A stretch of 64,000 nucleotides of DNA from Vermamoeba vermiformis (Eukaryota > Tubulinea > Echinamoebida), in NCBI GenBank assembly GCA_045837725.1, contig JBEWZL010000302.1:310001-374000 (forward strand). Direction: 5' to 3'. How positions within the stretch are numbered: position 1 is the stretch's first letter; each line of letters begins with the position of its first letter. Below, in pieces: positions 1-10,909 of this stretch. Both the position numbers and the translations under genes were made by a program. Under the pieces are notes generated by a model that saw only the letters and a program-made list of their open reading frames with translations, was not told the DNA's origin and made no database searches.

Positions 1-6
1 TTTCAG

Positions 7-2215
7 GTGCTGGAGATCAATTTTGACCACAACGACGACCCCGTCACCACTTTGACACATTTCGTGCGCCTGATCAACACGCTCAAGATCTGTCACCCAC
101 GTGTCGTTAACCAATTATGGCAACAGCTGTACCAAGTCTTTGCGGAGAAAGAAGAGAACAGCCAGGGCTCATTTGCCACGTCACAACAGCTCAAAGCCCT
201 CGCCGTGCAGGGACTCGCCTCGCTGCTGCTGCGCGTACGTGCTGCTAAAAATAGCGCGGTGTTCAGTGAACTAACTCCCACTGCAGATCAGCTACAATTG
301 GATCCTGCCCGCACCTGAAGAGGAGGTGGATCCGAGTCTAAATTTAGGACTTGCCAAATTAAGAGAAATCTATCCGCTCGGTCGACTGACAGTGCCACAA
401 CTGCGCCAGTCCAAGCTGTACCAGTGGCACTCAGTGGACATCTCGCTGCTGATTGAAGATCTGCTCATGCTCTGCAAACATCACGTGGACAGCTATCTCG
501 CGCACACCACGCCACACCTCACGCTGCACCGCGCAGTCATCAAGGCCGTGCTGCTGCTCTCCGATCTCTTCACGCGCCAGCAGTACCTCTGGATGCAGCA
601 GATGTTCGAGCGCATCTACTACGCGGGACTGCCGCTGGATCCGACTGCGCGCACCAAAGACGACACCGATCACGTGCTCGCTGATGACTTCCTCGTCGAT
701 CAGTACGTGCTCATTGGACTCTGCAAGGTACCGCGACACTGCTGCTATTTTTAGACTCTAATCTCACGCAATCTTCACAGGCTGCTGCTGTCTTGGAATT
801 GCCTAATTCGGCAACTCAGATCACCAGTCCAAATAAGGACAACAAAGAGCCACCTGGACCTGTCCTGACGCCCAATCTCGTGCGCAGAATGTCTATCACC
901 TTTTTAGGCAATAACACCAACGCACCCAACTTGAATCTAAATAAGGAAGGTTTGGTGTCTGGAGTAGTTCCCTGGGGTCTAAAATTAGCTGCGCTGCACG
1001 GTCTGAACTTTGCATTCCAAGGCTATTCCTATTTAGTAAGTGCACTCGCCCAAATCGAGTAAATATTTAATGCTCAATTCCAATTATAGAAAGTGACCAG
1101 TGTGCCACCAAGTGTCATGGCCCTGATTGACAGTCTCGCACAAGAGACGATCGATCACTACGTGGACGACAACAATCGTGTGCCGTCACTGCTTAAAATG
1201 GAGCAGCATCATCTGACGCTGTTCATGAACCGCCTCAATCTGTCCGTCATCTCCGCCAACAAATCACGTGATTTGCGCGACAGCTCTTCGTCGAGTGGCA
1301 GTGCCGCCAATTCTCCCGCGTCCGTGCACAGCAACCGAAAACTCGATCTAGAGTACGTATTTGCAGCTATTTTTAGCACCACTAACCTGTGCGATCAGTG
1401 CCGATGAAGAGATGATGAATATGGAAGTTGTCAAAACAATGTTTGCAAAGATTCGCACCAACAAAAATGTCACCAAAAATGCACTGTCCAATGCCGCAGT
1501 AGAGGAACTTGCCAAGTAAGGCAATCATGTCTATAAGTAGCACGGTGTCTAATTGCTGTCTAGGATTCAATTGCCAAATCTGTTATTGCAGAAATTCAGC
1601 AGTGATCAGATCATGTCGCTGGTGCTCGCAGAATTCTCCAAGCCGATCGACACCAATCTCCGGCTGGTGGCACTCGTGCTGTTCAAAGTCTTCAAAGCAC
1701 TGCGCAAGAGAAAAGAGCAGGCCGTGGTCGTGCGCTGGGTCGTCATGTGCATGGGAAATTTCACGCAACTCTCGACCTTCTCGAACAAGTCCGCACAGGC
1801 CCTGTGGTCCCTGCTCGTGGTGATGCTGGCGGCGTCACGTGATCGCTTGTGGTCAGCCCTGGTGTGGGGACTGCTCGCGGACGATGATTGGCTCAACACA
1901 GATCTCGCACTCTTGCCCGTCGCCCTCGCTGACTTTGTGGCGCGTCAAGAGCTCGAAGCCAGCACGCGTCAACTGTTCCTCGATGCCCTCAAAGATCTGC
2001 GCGACCCGATTGTGCGCAACATCGAGGAGCAGTTAGCGGCACTGCCTGCACTTCCTCTGCGACGCAGACACTCGCGACAGAGCAGTGCGAACAGTGGTCT
2101 GACACCCAAACGACGACGCGACAGCAACGGCTCAACGTCCTCAACTCCGACCAAGTCACGCAAGAAGAAAGACAAAGAGAAGAAAACAGATCCCGAGCAG
2201 AAGAGCGACAAGTGA
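7..2215 (+). CDS. htt: Huntingtin, C-terminal part (5' end outside window)
   Basis: This is the last part of a huntingtin orthologue, a HEAT-repeat scaffold for vesicle transport and autophagy. The window opens on an intron acceptor, and the coding exons are 7-234, 287-727, 781-1035, 1090-1352, 1399-1515 and 1564-2215, all phase-consistent. The segment reading DLFTRQQYLWMQ followed by LCKAAAVLELP matches the vertebrate block DLFTERNQFELM...TCKAAAVLG. The segment around 1600-1800 (SSDQIMSLVLAEF, then VMCMGNFTQ and ALWSLLVV) matches the human C-terminal PQDIMNKVIGEF...LSLSNFTQ...TWSL. Beyond the last HEAT helices lies a tail of about 60 residues rich in Ser, Arg and Lys (2060-2212). I know of no such tail in vertebrate huntingtin. 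The polyglutamine end is not in the window. Identity rests on remembered family sequence. Confidence 0.85.
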
Positions 2216-2233
2216 ACACAGCGATTGTTTTTA

Positions 2234-2239
2234 AATAAA
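2234..2239 (+). terminator. Polyadenylation signal AATAAA of huntingtin gene
   Basis: A canonical AATAAA hexamer lies 18 nt after the huntingtin stop codon. It is followed by an AT-rich stretch, as expected for a short 3' UTR. Confidence 0.5.
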
Positions 2240-2739
2240 AGGCAATTTTCGTTTATTATAATTACCCTAGTACTGCTACTAGTAGAGACATACCTCGTAC
2301 GGGCACTCTGGGCTGTTCTTTGACACTTTGACATCGTGTCAGCTGTTGACAAGACATCTCTCAGCGGTTGACAGTTACAACTGCTTAAGGCGAAGTTAAT
2401 TGAAGTACGAGAGAGATGCATCTCTTTAGTTTAGTGTGTGTATATGTATCTATAGCTATCGTTATTCTTTCTGCTTATGTCGTTGATAGATAAACAACTG
2501 TCTAGTTTTATAGGGTTTTTTTATATATAAGAGTAGTATATTTGTTTTAATAAAAACAAACCTAGCTAGGTCAATAGATTGATACACAACTCGTCGCAAG
2601 GGGGGTTATAATAACACTAACAGAGGTCCACTCTACGGCTCAGATCTGCTCTTGGCGCAAGTCAAAAATCAAGAGCCCAATGTGAGGCTCAAGTGGCACT
2701 AATTACATCAATATATATGGAGGGTGGTGAGTCACGTGA
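2240..2739. other. Convergent intergenic gap, no gene seen
   Basis: This gap lies between the 3' ends of huntingtin (+) and the PABP-like gene (-). I see no conserved reading frame or RNA gene in it. It is AT-rich with short T and A runs and probably holds the two 3' untranslated regions. Confidence 0.5.
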
Positions 2740-3801
2740 TTACTGTGACTGCGGCTGCGTGCTGCTGCTCGTGCTCGGGGCAGCACTGCTGTTCTCAGCA
2801 GGGTAGTTCGCAGGGGGCTGCAACAGACCAGTCAGTCACACCGCACTTCGCACTGCATCTACGTACCATGTAGCCAGGAGTATAGGGCGGATAGGGCGCT
2901 GGATAGCCATAAGGAGCTGGATAGGCCCCGTAGTAGAGTGTCGGATCGTACGCGTAGTCGTAGCGCGGTACCATCATGCCAGGATGAGGGGCAGCGTGTC
3001 CAGGCACGGGCACGACACCCATGGGGGGCACAGCGACAGGACCCATGGGCCCCATCATCATCATCTGGTTCTGATAGTGACGACCAGAGCCACCTTGTCC
3101 TTGCTGCACTTGATTGATCGCTAAAGAGACGTGAATAGGCTTGCCCTTCAAGTCATAGTCGTTCATCTCGTTAATAGCTGCTTGAGCGTCGTTCTCGTTC
3201 TCAAAGCACACAAAGCCAAAGCCCTTCGACTTGCCATCTGGATGTTCCATGACTCGCACGGAGGTGATGGCACCGAACTTCTTGAACAATTGGTAGAGCT
3301 GCTGTGAGTCAATACTTGGGTCTAAATTTTTGACGTAGAGATTAGCTTTGTTGTTTCGCTTAGCGCGGGGCTGATTGTTGTTGCTCTGTCGATCCCGTGT
3401 GTAAGACACGCGAATAACTCGACCATAAATCTTGCTAAAATTCAGTTTGTCCATGGCTAATTGCGCCTGAATGAAAGATTATATTAATACTTCGCGTCAA
3501 TAAAATAACAAACGAAAGTTTTTTTTCTGAATCGGGATCGGTTAAGGATTTCAACTTTGATTGTCTTTACCTGATCATCACTTTCAAAATTAATATATGC
3601 ATAACCCATCGATTGACTTGTAACTTTATCCCGCACAAGTTTCACCGAAGCGACGTGGGCAACGGCACTGAAAATCTGCATTAACACTGTCTCGTCAACG
3701 CGTGGGTCCAATTCAGCAATGTGCAGACTAGCAGGGACACGTGCAGGTGCAACGCCCGTGCTCGGTGCGGCAGTCGGTGTTGTTTGTGATGGCTGCGACA
3801 T
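2740..3801 (-). CDS. PABP-like protein with two RRM domains
   Basis: A 303-residue RNA-binding protein built from exons 3571-3801, 2867-3466 and 2740-2817. RRM1 (about residues 25-105) carries SLHIAEL as RNP2 and MGYAYINF as RNP1. RRM2 (about 115-190) has NLYVKNL and KGFGFVCF. The spacing and the linker YTRDRQS follow RRM1-RRM2 of cytoplasmic poly(A)-binding protein, so poly(A) or A-rich RNA binding is likely. RRM3, RRM4 and the MLLE domain of full PABP are absent. They are replaced by a low-complexity tail of Met, Pro, Gly and Tyr ending in a Ser/Gln-rich last exon. It is therefore a short PABP relative rather than the main PABP. The start is the ATG preceding MSQPSQ. Confidence 0.75.
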
Positions 3802-4049
3802 GTTTTCGGTAGATCGAGAAGTTCTTGTATTTGTTTTTTTGTTTGTATTTATTGACCACCGAAGTTAATTTTGCTTTGGTAGTGATCGCTATGAGACGTT
3901 GAGCATAATGATCGCAAAATGCGCAGCGAAACAAAAAAAACGGATGCGTCGTCGGAGGCGATATGTCCAGAACGATAAAAGTCTCGCGTATGATTTGGCG
4001 ATGACACTTCGAGCAGTTTTGGAGGGAAAGCAAAGACGCCTTCGTAGCT
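3802..4049. promoter_or_regulatory. Upstream region of the PABP-like gene
   Basis: This 248-bp gap separates the start of the PABP-like gene from the stop of the PUB-domain gene, both on the minus strand. It must hold the promoter and 5' leader of the former. A frame open on the plus strand across 3899-4198 runs antisense into the PUB gene and has no family match. Confidence 0.3.
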
Positions 4050-4529
4050 TCACTTCTTTGCCAATTCTGCCTTCATCTTACGCGTTGCTTTGTCTTCTTC
4101 AATCAGCAGTTGAACGTGCTCGCGTCTCACTTTATCCTCTTGTTTCTTGCGCAGCTCCTCTTGTTCGGTACGAATGCGCTTCTCCTCTGCCGCAATAATA
4201 ACTTCATCTAACAATGTATCTGCTAGTTTTAACTTTGCCAATGTACTTGCATCGTTGTTAATCACATAAAACTCTTCAAACTGCATGACTTTAACAGCAA
4301 ATCCGAGTTCTAGCAAAAAGGCTCGTCCTCCTTTTGCTTTCAATATATCGTTCTGTAATGTCTTTGAACGCGCAGGTATTTTTCTGAATTTTTCTTCCTC
4401 TGGATGTTGTACAATGTTGGATATAATTTTCTTCAAAGTGTTCAAGCACTGACTGCGCACATTAGGGTGCTCGGAAGTTAGCTCCGCACTAATTATCTTG
4501 CGTAATGCACTTTCAGCAGTGTTGTTCAT
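4050..4529 (-). CDS. PUB-domain protein with charged C-terminal helix
   Basis: A single-exon protein of 159 residues. The first 90 residues resemble the PUB domain of PNGase, UBXN6 and HOIP, a small helical fold that binds the C-terminus of the p97/VCP ATPase. The telling part is the KIPARSKTLQNDILKAKGG motif followed by AFLLELGF. Residues about 105-159 form a long, highly charged helix rich in Glu, Lys and Arg, probably a coiled coil. The frame is open 35 codons further upstream, but the ATG at MNNTAES gives the compact protein and follows an AT-rich leader. No UBX, UBA or transglutaminase domain follows, so this is a minimal PUB adaptor. A p97 cofactor role is inferred from the family. Confidence 0.65.
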   Translation of the reverse strand: MNNTAESALRKIISAELTSEHPNVRSQCLNTLKKIISNIVQHPEEEKFRKIPARSKTLQNDILKAKGGRAFLLELGFAVKVMQFEEFYVINNDASTLAKLKLADTLLDEVIIAAEEKRIRTEQEELRKKQEDKVRREHVQLLIEEDKATRKMKAELAKK

Positions 4530-4673
4530 TCTATTGCAGTTGTTTATTTGCGAGGCAAGTTGAAAAAAAACAAAATTGATATTACCGAAGATTTTTTGGG
4601 TACAGATAAACTTGATAAAATTTGTACTGCACACGATAACTGTCTGAGGGGCAAGCGAGAGTAGGTACAGGCC

Positions 4674-5346
4674 TCACTTGTTGAGATTGAAGAAGTGTCG
4701 TATCTGTTGTGCAATGCGCTCTTGTGCCGCCTTGTCTTTGAAGTAACGACGTGACACGGGCATGTCAATGCCGTCTCTGAACGCCACGACCACACTGCAC
4801 GAGTGAGGTGAGCGAGGTGTTGGTGAATGAATACGACGTACCGATGGAACTTGTTGTTCTTGACGCTCTCCACCTCCACGCGATACACATCGTTCAACTG
4901 ATGCACGTAGCTCTGTGGCTGATGCACGCGTGACACTTGGCGCGACAGTTGCATCGTGTTGCGTCGCTTGTCAAACACGCAACTCTCCACCTCTCTGTCA
5001 ATCCAATACACTACCGCGCACACTGTTCGCGATGTCAGTCACGTGCTCTGCGATGTATCTGCAGTTACGTACGGTATAATACAACCACAGTAGCTATCAC
5101 TCCATTGCGTTGCCACAGTTCTGCATCTGGTGCAAATGGAACTCCATGATAATAATAATATATTCCCATCGCAGTGCCGACTAATATTAGACCTGCTACG
5201 ACGATATAATCTTTGACGGGATCGGAGGACAAATCCAATTTGAGTATTTCACTTGTCGTTACAATTTGGTTCTCTTTACCGTGTGCAATATTATCATTAT
5301 TGGCGGCATTATTGCTGTTATTCTTATTTTTATTTTGTCGTTGCAT
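4674..5346 (-). CDS. CYBC1/EROS-like cytochrome b-245 chaperone
   Basis: Three exons (5073-5346, 4842-5022, 4674-4794) join in phase to give 191 residues, close to the 187 of human CYBC1. A variable N-terminus is followed by two membrane segments (about residues 47-65 and 80-97). Then come an ESCVFDK motif aligning with EEAIFDK of CYBC1, and the blocks VHQLNDVYRVEVESV and RVVVAFRDGIDMPVSRRYF, which parallel VLLHDVRDVSVEEE and MVVLRLATGFSHPLT. In mammals CYBC1 stabilises the gp91phox-p22phox NADPH oxidase heterodimer in the endoplasmic reticulum. The similarity is at fold and motif level, not high identity, so function is inferred. The start lies 258 bp from the divergent RasGEF gene. Confidence 0.6.
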
Positions 5347-5604
5347 CTAGACGTCTGACCTGAGTTGAAACAAATTGGTGAGTTTACCTTGCAAGAATAT
5401 TGTGGGTAAAGTTACCCATTGGCATTACGTAATACTACCTTGTCTCGCTTTGAATGCTCGCGTGTAAACAATTTCGCAAGCCCCGAGATTTTTTTCTCCT
5501 CGCGTTAAATTTCCGCAACCAACAAAATGGTCAGTGTAAAACAGTTGATACGCACTTCGACCACTCGTCAGTTCATGTGTAAATATTAAAATTTTTGTAA
5601 AATA
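5347..5604. promoter_or_regulatory. Bidirectional promoter region
   Basis: This is the whole gap between the divergent starts of the CYBC1-like (-) and RasGEF (+) genes. It is AT-rich near both starts. I cannot identify a specific factor site. Confidence 0.4.
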
Positions 5605-8600
5605 ATGCCAATTGACGATCAAGTGCGCGAGGCTTGCTCTGATCTTTTGCTCAAATGCAAAAAGGTGCTGGAAGCCATTGAACGTCGAGCAACAGAAGAG
5701 GAATTATTAGAAGCAGCAAAAAACAGTGCAGCATCCACATTTAAATTAGGAAACTTGGTGCAAGAGCACGTTGATTCAAGAAAGGGGCACGCATCTCGGC
5801 TGCAAGAAGGGTTTTTAGTGTCGTATACACAAAAGCTGCGCGAAGTGGTCGTTAAATATTTGAGCCATTCAAGGCGTGTATTTGCCAATCCCTTCGACTT
5901 CTTGACCAAACAAGAGCTTACAAACAGCCTGAAGGAGGTAGTCTCCATCACAAAACAGGTCATTGAAGCAGCTAAAACTCTCGCGGATGCTGAGAATGAA
6001 GAGGATACGCTTGAAGATGGCTCTGATATCACTATTGTCGTTGAAGATTCCGAAGACAGTCTCGCCCAAGCGAAACAGATAGATGACGACCCTGCGAATT
6101 ACTCAGATAGTCTTGTACAAATGACTCCACGATCAGCTGGTGTGGCGGAAATAGCCTCTCGCATGCTCAATGTGCTCAACAGCTTTGTGCAGGCTATTGA
6201 TGATCAGGTAAAACTGAATTTTAAATTTTAAATTGAACGACAGTTTATAATTTTATAATTCAATATGTTATCGTAATTGCATATATACGCCGAAACACAC
6301 CCCTGCTAAACTCTTTTCAGAACATACAAAGTCTGACCGAATCTGGCCGAACATTGATTGGCAATTTGAATGAGCTGACCACTTCACTAACTGAGCTTGG
6401 ACGACCCCCTGAGGTAAACGCCGTTATATATACAACCAATCCTATTTATTTTCGGTGGTACACGAGATTTCCTCCGCGTGTCGAACACACTGCTAAAAAT
6501 AGTCCGAAATAATGAACAAATCAAATCAGCGATGCTTAACGTACTCATTGCATCACATCACAGGGTGTCACTCAGATGCGCGAGTACTGCGCCAAGTTGA
6601 TCAGCACAGCGAAGATTGCCTTCACCAAGCCCAAGGACTCCGTGTTCCGCGGTCAGTTCGAGAATGCCAAGACAGAGCTGCTCAAGTCCATTCGCACCAA
6701 TGTGTTCGAGGCCAGTGCGCGCAACAAGACCCTCAACCGATCACTCGTGCGACAGAGCTATGAAAATCTGCGCAAGAATCTCGGCAATGTATCGCTCGAG
6801 CAGCTGCGCGAGAGTGTGGACACGAGTGGCAGCAACACACCGACCAGCACTGACGTCAGTCCGCGCGCTGACCTGCCCTCTTCACCAGCCACACTGCCTG
6901 CTCGCTCTCCGCTGTTGCGACGAGTGGGTCAGTCGCAGCCCAATCCAGTGGGCCCGAGCAGCGGTGCGAAGGAGCAGTACGAGCAGACCAAAGCGAATGT
7001 CGAGCAGCAGCGACAGCAGTTGATGCAACAGATCACCTCGCGCGGGGCAGGGGACGACATCATCAAGCCGTCGAATCTCTCGCTCAAAGACAAGTTTGAG
7101 AATCTGCAGCGCCAAGATGATCCGAGTCTCAAAGCCAGTCCCGGTGCACTGCGCTCATTGGTCAATTCTGCGGGGCCCAAGCTCATCTCCTCGCCCAAGA
7201 GCAACGACCCCAAGGCCGTGTTTGCCAATCACATTATTGACGGACTGCTCGACAAGTTCCCTAGCTTCAAACAAGAGTGGAGTGAGCGCAATGACGCAGA
7301 CAAGCAGTCAGTGGTGCTCATGATCATTCGCGAGCTCGCGGAGTATCAGATCCGCCTGTTGCAAGAGAAAGAGATCACTGGTCGCAAAGCCAGTGCTGGC
7401 AAGCCTGAACTGCCCACGAGTTTGAAGGCGGTGAAGAGTGACAGTCCCAAGGAAAAAGAGAAAGACAAGGACAAGAAGAAGAGTGCTGCTGCCTCCTCGG
7501 GCGGCACACTGAAAGAGAAGAAAGCGAAGAAACATCGCAGCATTCGCGAGAAGCGCAAGACCAATCAGGGCCCAGAGTCGTTCTTGGAGATATTGGACGA
7601 GGACTCTGCCACCAAGAGCAGCGAAGACAAGGTGACCAAAGAGCTCGAGAGCATCATGAGTGCCAACACCGCCGATTGGTCACAGTTGACGGTCAAGTTG
7701 AAGAGCAAAGTGCGCGGCTCAATGCGACGTCCAGGACGCAAGCAAGATGTGCGTCCCATGGCTCCGAGCGAGATGACACAGACCAGCAGCGGACTGTCGA
7801 GCAGCGTCGTAGATCTGATTGGTGCATTGTACGAGGCTGCGGGGGCCTCCGACGAACAATTTGACGCCAAGATGGATCTGCTCAGCAATCACGTGACTAA
7901 AGTGGGTGACATGATGAAGAAGCTGATTGAAGGGCTGCAGGGCTCGCTGACCAGTGTGAAAGAGGAGTCCGCGCTGCAGAGTGCGCTGAACAAGACCATG
8001 GATGAGATGGAGGCTTTCCCAGCACGCGGCACCATCGATCAAGTGGACAGCGAGCTGATTGGTCGCGGTCAATACAGCTCCATGATTCAACAGCTGCTCA
8101 AGGAGTACGTGTACGATGCTGGAGTGAGCATTCAGAACATGACACAGCAGATCCTGTCCGACATTGAGCTGCTGAATCAATATCGACAAGGCAATGCCAG
8201 CTCACCCATCACTCTCGACGACACCACGGAGGCTGTCGTGTTGCACGTGGTGGCACTCAGCATCACCTTCAAACAGAGACTCGCCCAGGCCCTCAATGAC
8301 CTCGAGACCACGCGCTACTTGGCACTCGAGCGCACAGTGGGCTCCTCAGAGCGCGAAGGACTCGGTCCCCGCACACTGAGCAAGCGCGAGAGTCCACGTG
8401 TGCGTCTGGCTGGCGGTGATCACTCGGTGTGGACTGACGAGCCCGAGAGCGCGAGTGTCAATGATGGCTCGCTGTCACCGAACAGTTTGACAGGTCCCTA
8501 TCGCGCTGGCACCATCAATCAGCTGATTCGTCGTCTGACCCCTGAGGACAAGTCCGCGGAGAATGTGAGTGCCTTGCTGCAGTTCAATCAGTTCCAACAG

Positions 8601-9936
8601 TTGCCCGAAGAAGAGAGTGAGCGCGTAGGATTCTTCAAGACATTCCTGCTCACCTACCGCTCGTTCATGAGTGCGGCCTCGCTGCTCGACAAGCTGTTGG
8701 AGCGCTATCACGTGCCGCGCGGCAAATTGAGTCCCGACGAGGGCTTGGTGGTGAAGCAGCGCGTGTGCGATGTGATCAAGTTCTGGATCAACGAGCACAG
8801 CTACGATCTGGACACGATGCTGTTCACCAAGCTCAAGTACTTCTTTGACGGCGCGGTGAAGAAGGACAAGCTCGATCACATTGCTGCGAATATATTGGAG
8901 GACCTGGGTCGCATGGTGAGTACACACTACTCGTGCATAACATCGCACGATACCGCTACATAGTACCACACTATAGACACTAACGCTGCACAGGAGCGAC
9001 TCTGGGCCAATCCTGCCGTGATCGCCAAATCTCCGCCCCGCGAGATCAATGTGAGTGCTCGAACTAACACCGCTATGCACGCAGCGCACTAACGATATCG
9101 CTAGGCCATTGCCAATGTGACGCCCTTCACGCTGCTGGAAGGATTCGACGAGAATGTGATCGCCAAGCAGCTGACGCAGATCGAGTTCGACTACTATCGT
9201 CGCATCAGACCCGTGGAGTTGCAGTCGCAGGCCTGGAACAAGAAGTCGCTCATGCCCCTCGCGCGCAATGTGCTCTCGCTCATTCAGCGCGCCAATCGCG
9301 TCTCGTTCTGGGTGACGACGCTGATTCTGTTCCACCAAAAGATCAAAGACCGCGTGCGTGCCGTGACGAAGATCATCGGCGTGGCCAAGTACCTGGCCGA
9401 GCACCACAACTACAACACCCTCATGGGCTTCGTGGCTGCACTCAACACGAGCTCCATCTCGCGACTCAAGCACACCTTTGCTGCAGTGCCGAAGCGATCG
9501 CTCGATGTGTTCAAGAGTCTGCAGCTGTTGATGGATCCGCAGGGCTCCTTCAAGTCACTGCGCGAGGCACTCAAGACTGGTGGCAAAACGTCATTGCCTT
9601 ATTTGTAAGTGACACCTTGACAGCTGCACCAGTACCACTACGACTAATCACCGCACACCTAGGGGCACGTACCTCTCCGATCTGACCTTCACCGAGGACG
9701 GCAATCCTGACTACGTAACACGTGGGGACACGCAGATGATCAACTTTGAGAAGTGGCGTCTCGTCTACAACAGCATTCAGCAGATCCGCTACTTCCAACA
9801 AGCGAGCTACAACTTCCCGCGCATAGAGCCCCTATACTCACTGCTCTATGAACTGCCCTCGCTCGGTGAACACGAACTCTATCAGATGTCCCTCGAACGA
9901 GAACCTCGTGGTGCCGAGAGGAATCAGATCTTGTAA
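5605..9936 (+). CDS. Large Ras guanine-nucleotide exchange factor (RasGEF)
   Basis: Six exons (5605-6207, 6321-6413, 6564-8915, 8994-9050, 9105-9604, 9663-9936) give 1292 residues in phase. The C-terminal third holds a RasGEF N domain (from GTINQLIRRLTPED to the end of exon 3). It is followed by the catalytic CDC25 domain, with TPFTLLEGFDENVIAKQLTQ, NVLSLIQRANRVSFWV and the helical-hairpin region around MGFVAALNTSSISRL. These domains eject GDP from Ras-family GTPases at membranes. The N-terminal 250 residues are all-helical and resemble talin or vinculin rod bundles in heptad pattern. The middle is Ser/Thr/Lys-rich linker with a stretch of alternating Lys, Asp and Glu. Amoebozoa carry many such RasGEFs with variable N-termini. 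The N-terminal fold is inference. Confidence 0.85.
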
Positions 9937-10077
9937 ACATGGCAGTAAAATGTATCATATAACACTCTTATTATATTATTATTATTGTTATGTAGTAGTT
10001 CTGCGCAGAGAATTCTCAGCACGTGCTGGTTCCGCAGTAAATATCGTTCGCTCCAGCACAGAGGCAGCAGCAACACT

Positions 10078-10750
10078 ATGAATGCGACAGTATGCAGCAC
10101 ACTGCTCAATTGCTGGTCCTGTTTGCAGCAGAGTTGTGTCTGGTGCATGACGACTAATGCCTGCACTGCTCTCGCTGACTGCGGATTTGCTCCTGTAAAG
10201 CAAGACTGCTGCCTGACCTACGAAAAGAAATGTGACACGTGCTTGAAGGACAGTCACTGCGGCTTTTGTCACGACACTACTGGCGTGCAGTGTCAATCTG
10301 GCTCACTCGCAGGACCGAGCAATGGTACATGCACCAACTGGTTTAAATCAAGCTGCCAAGGTATGCGCATATATATTCCTTAATATTGGTGCTTTGATTG
10401 CGCATTTGCAATGCTGTGATGATTTATTAAATATTTTTTTCGTATTTTCAGGGATTGACAGTCCCGAGAGCTTTCAAACATCGTTCCTCATCGGGTTGGC
10501 AATAGCAATAGGATGTTCATTTGTTATATTGGCGATTATATTGCTCTCTATATTTATCAAGCGTCGCATTGAGCAAGGCAAGGCGCGCAAAGCACTCAAG
10601 CAGTACTTGCGGTACGGTGCTACAGACACGGGCTATGAAGAGGGCAATAGCAAGCGCTACTTGTCTTATAATGGCCCGATCAATCCCGCACTCAGAGCTA
10701 GCAGCAGTTCGCCTGGTGGATCTGGATCCTACTCTACCAATGTACCGTGA
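10078..10750 (+). CDS. PTTG1IP-like PSI-domain membrane protein
   Basis: Two exons (10078-10360, 10452-10750) encode about 193 residues. The first half is Cys-rich, with a CWSCLQQSCVWC motif and a later CDTCLKDSHCGFC motif. It matches the PSI-type ectodomain of PTTG1IP (PBF), a small type I membrane glycoprotein. A single strong membrane helix (ILAIILLSIFI region) is followed by a basic stop-transfer segment and a cytoplasmic tail with KRRIEQGKARKALKQYLRYG, which also resembles PTTG1IP. No signal peptide is visible before the first Cys, and only 141 bp separate this ATG from the RasGEF stop. Either the leader is atypical or a short upstream exon was missed. Role unknown here. Confidence 0.6.
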
Positions 10751-10909
10751 CGCAGTTGTCTGTGTTACTCTTGCCTGTATATAAATGAAGAACTGAGACT
10801 ACAAACCTCGCTCCTATATCAGCAGAATTGTCCTGTTGAATTCTCGTTGCAGATTCGCAGAGAAAGTCAATGTGACGGACAATAGCAGCAGTGTTGATAG
10901 CTGCGCGCA

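Noticed and set aside
3899-4198. Plus-strand open frame of 99 codons
   Set aside because: It runs antisense into the PUB-domain exon and is rich in Arg and Ser as typical shadow frames here are.
8475-9473. Long minus-strand open frame of 332 codons
   Set aside because: It is the antisense shadow of the RasGEF catalytic exons, crosses two well-supported introns and has no family resemblance.
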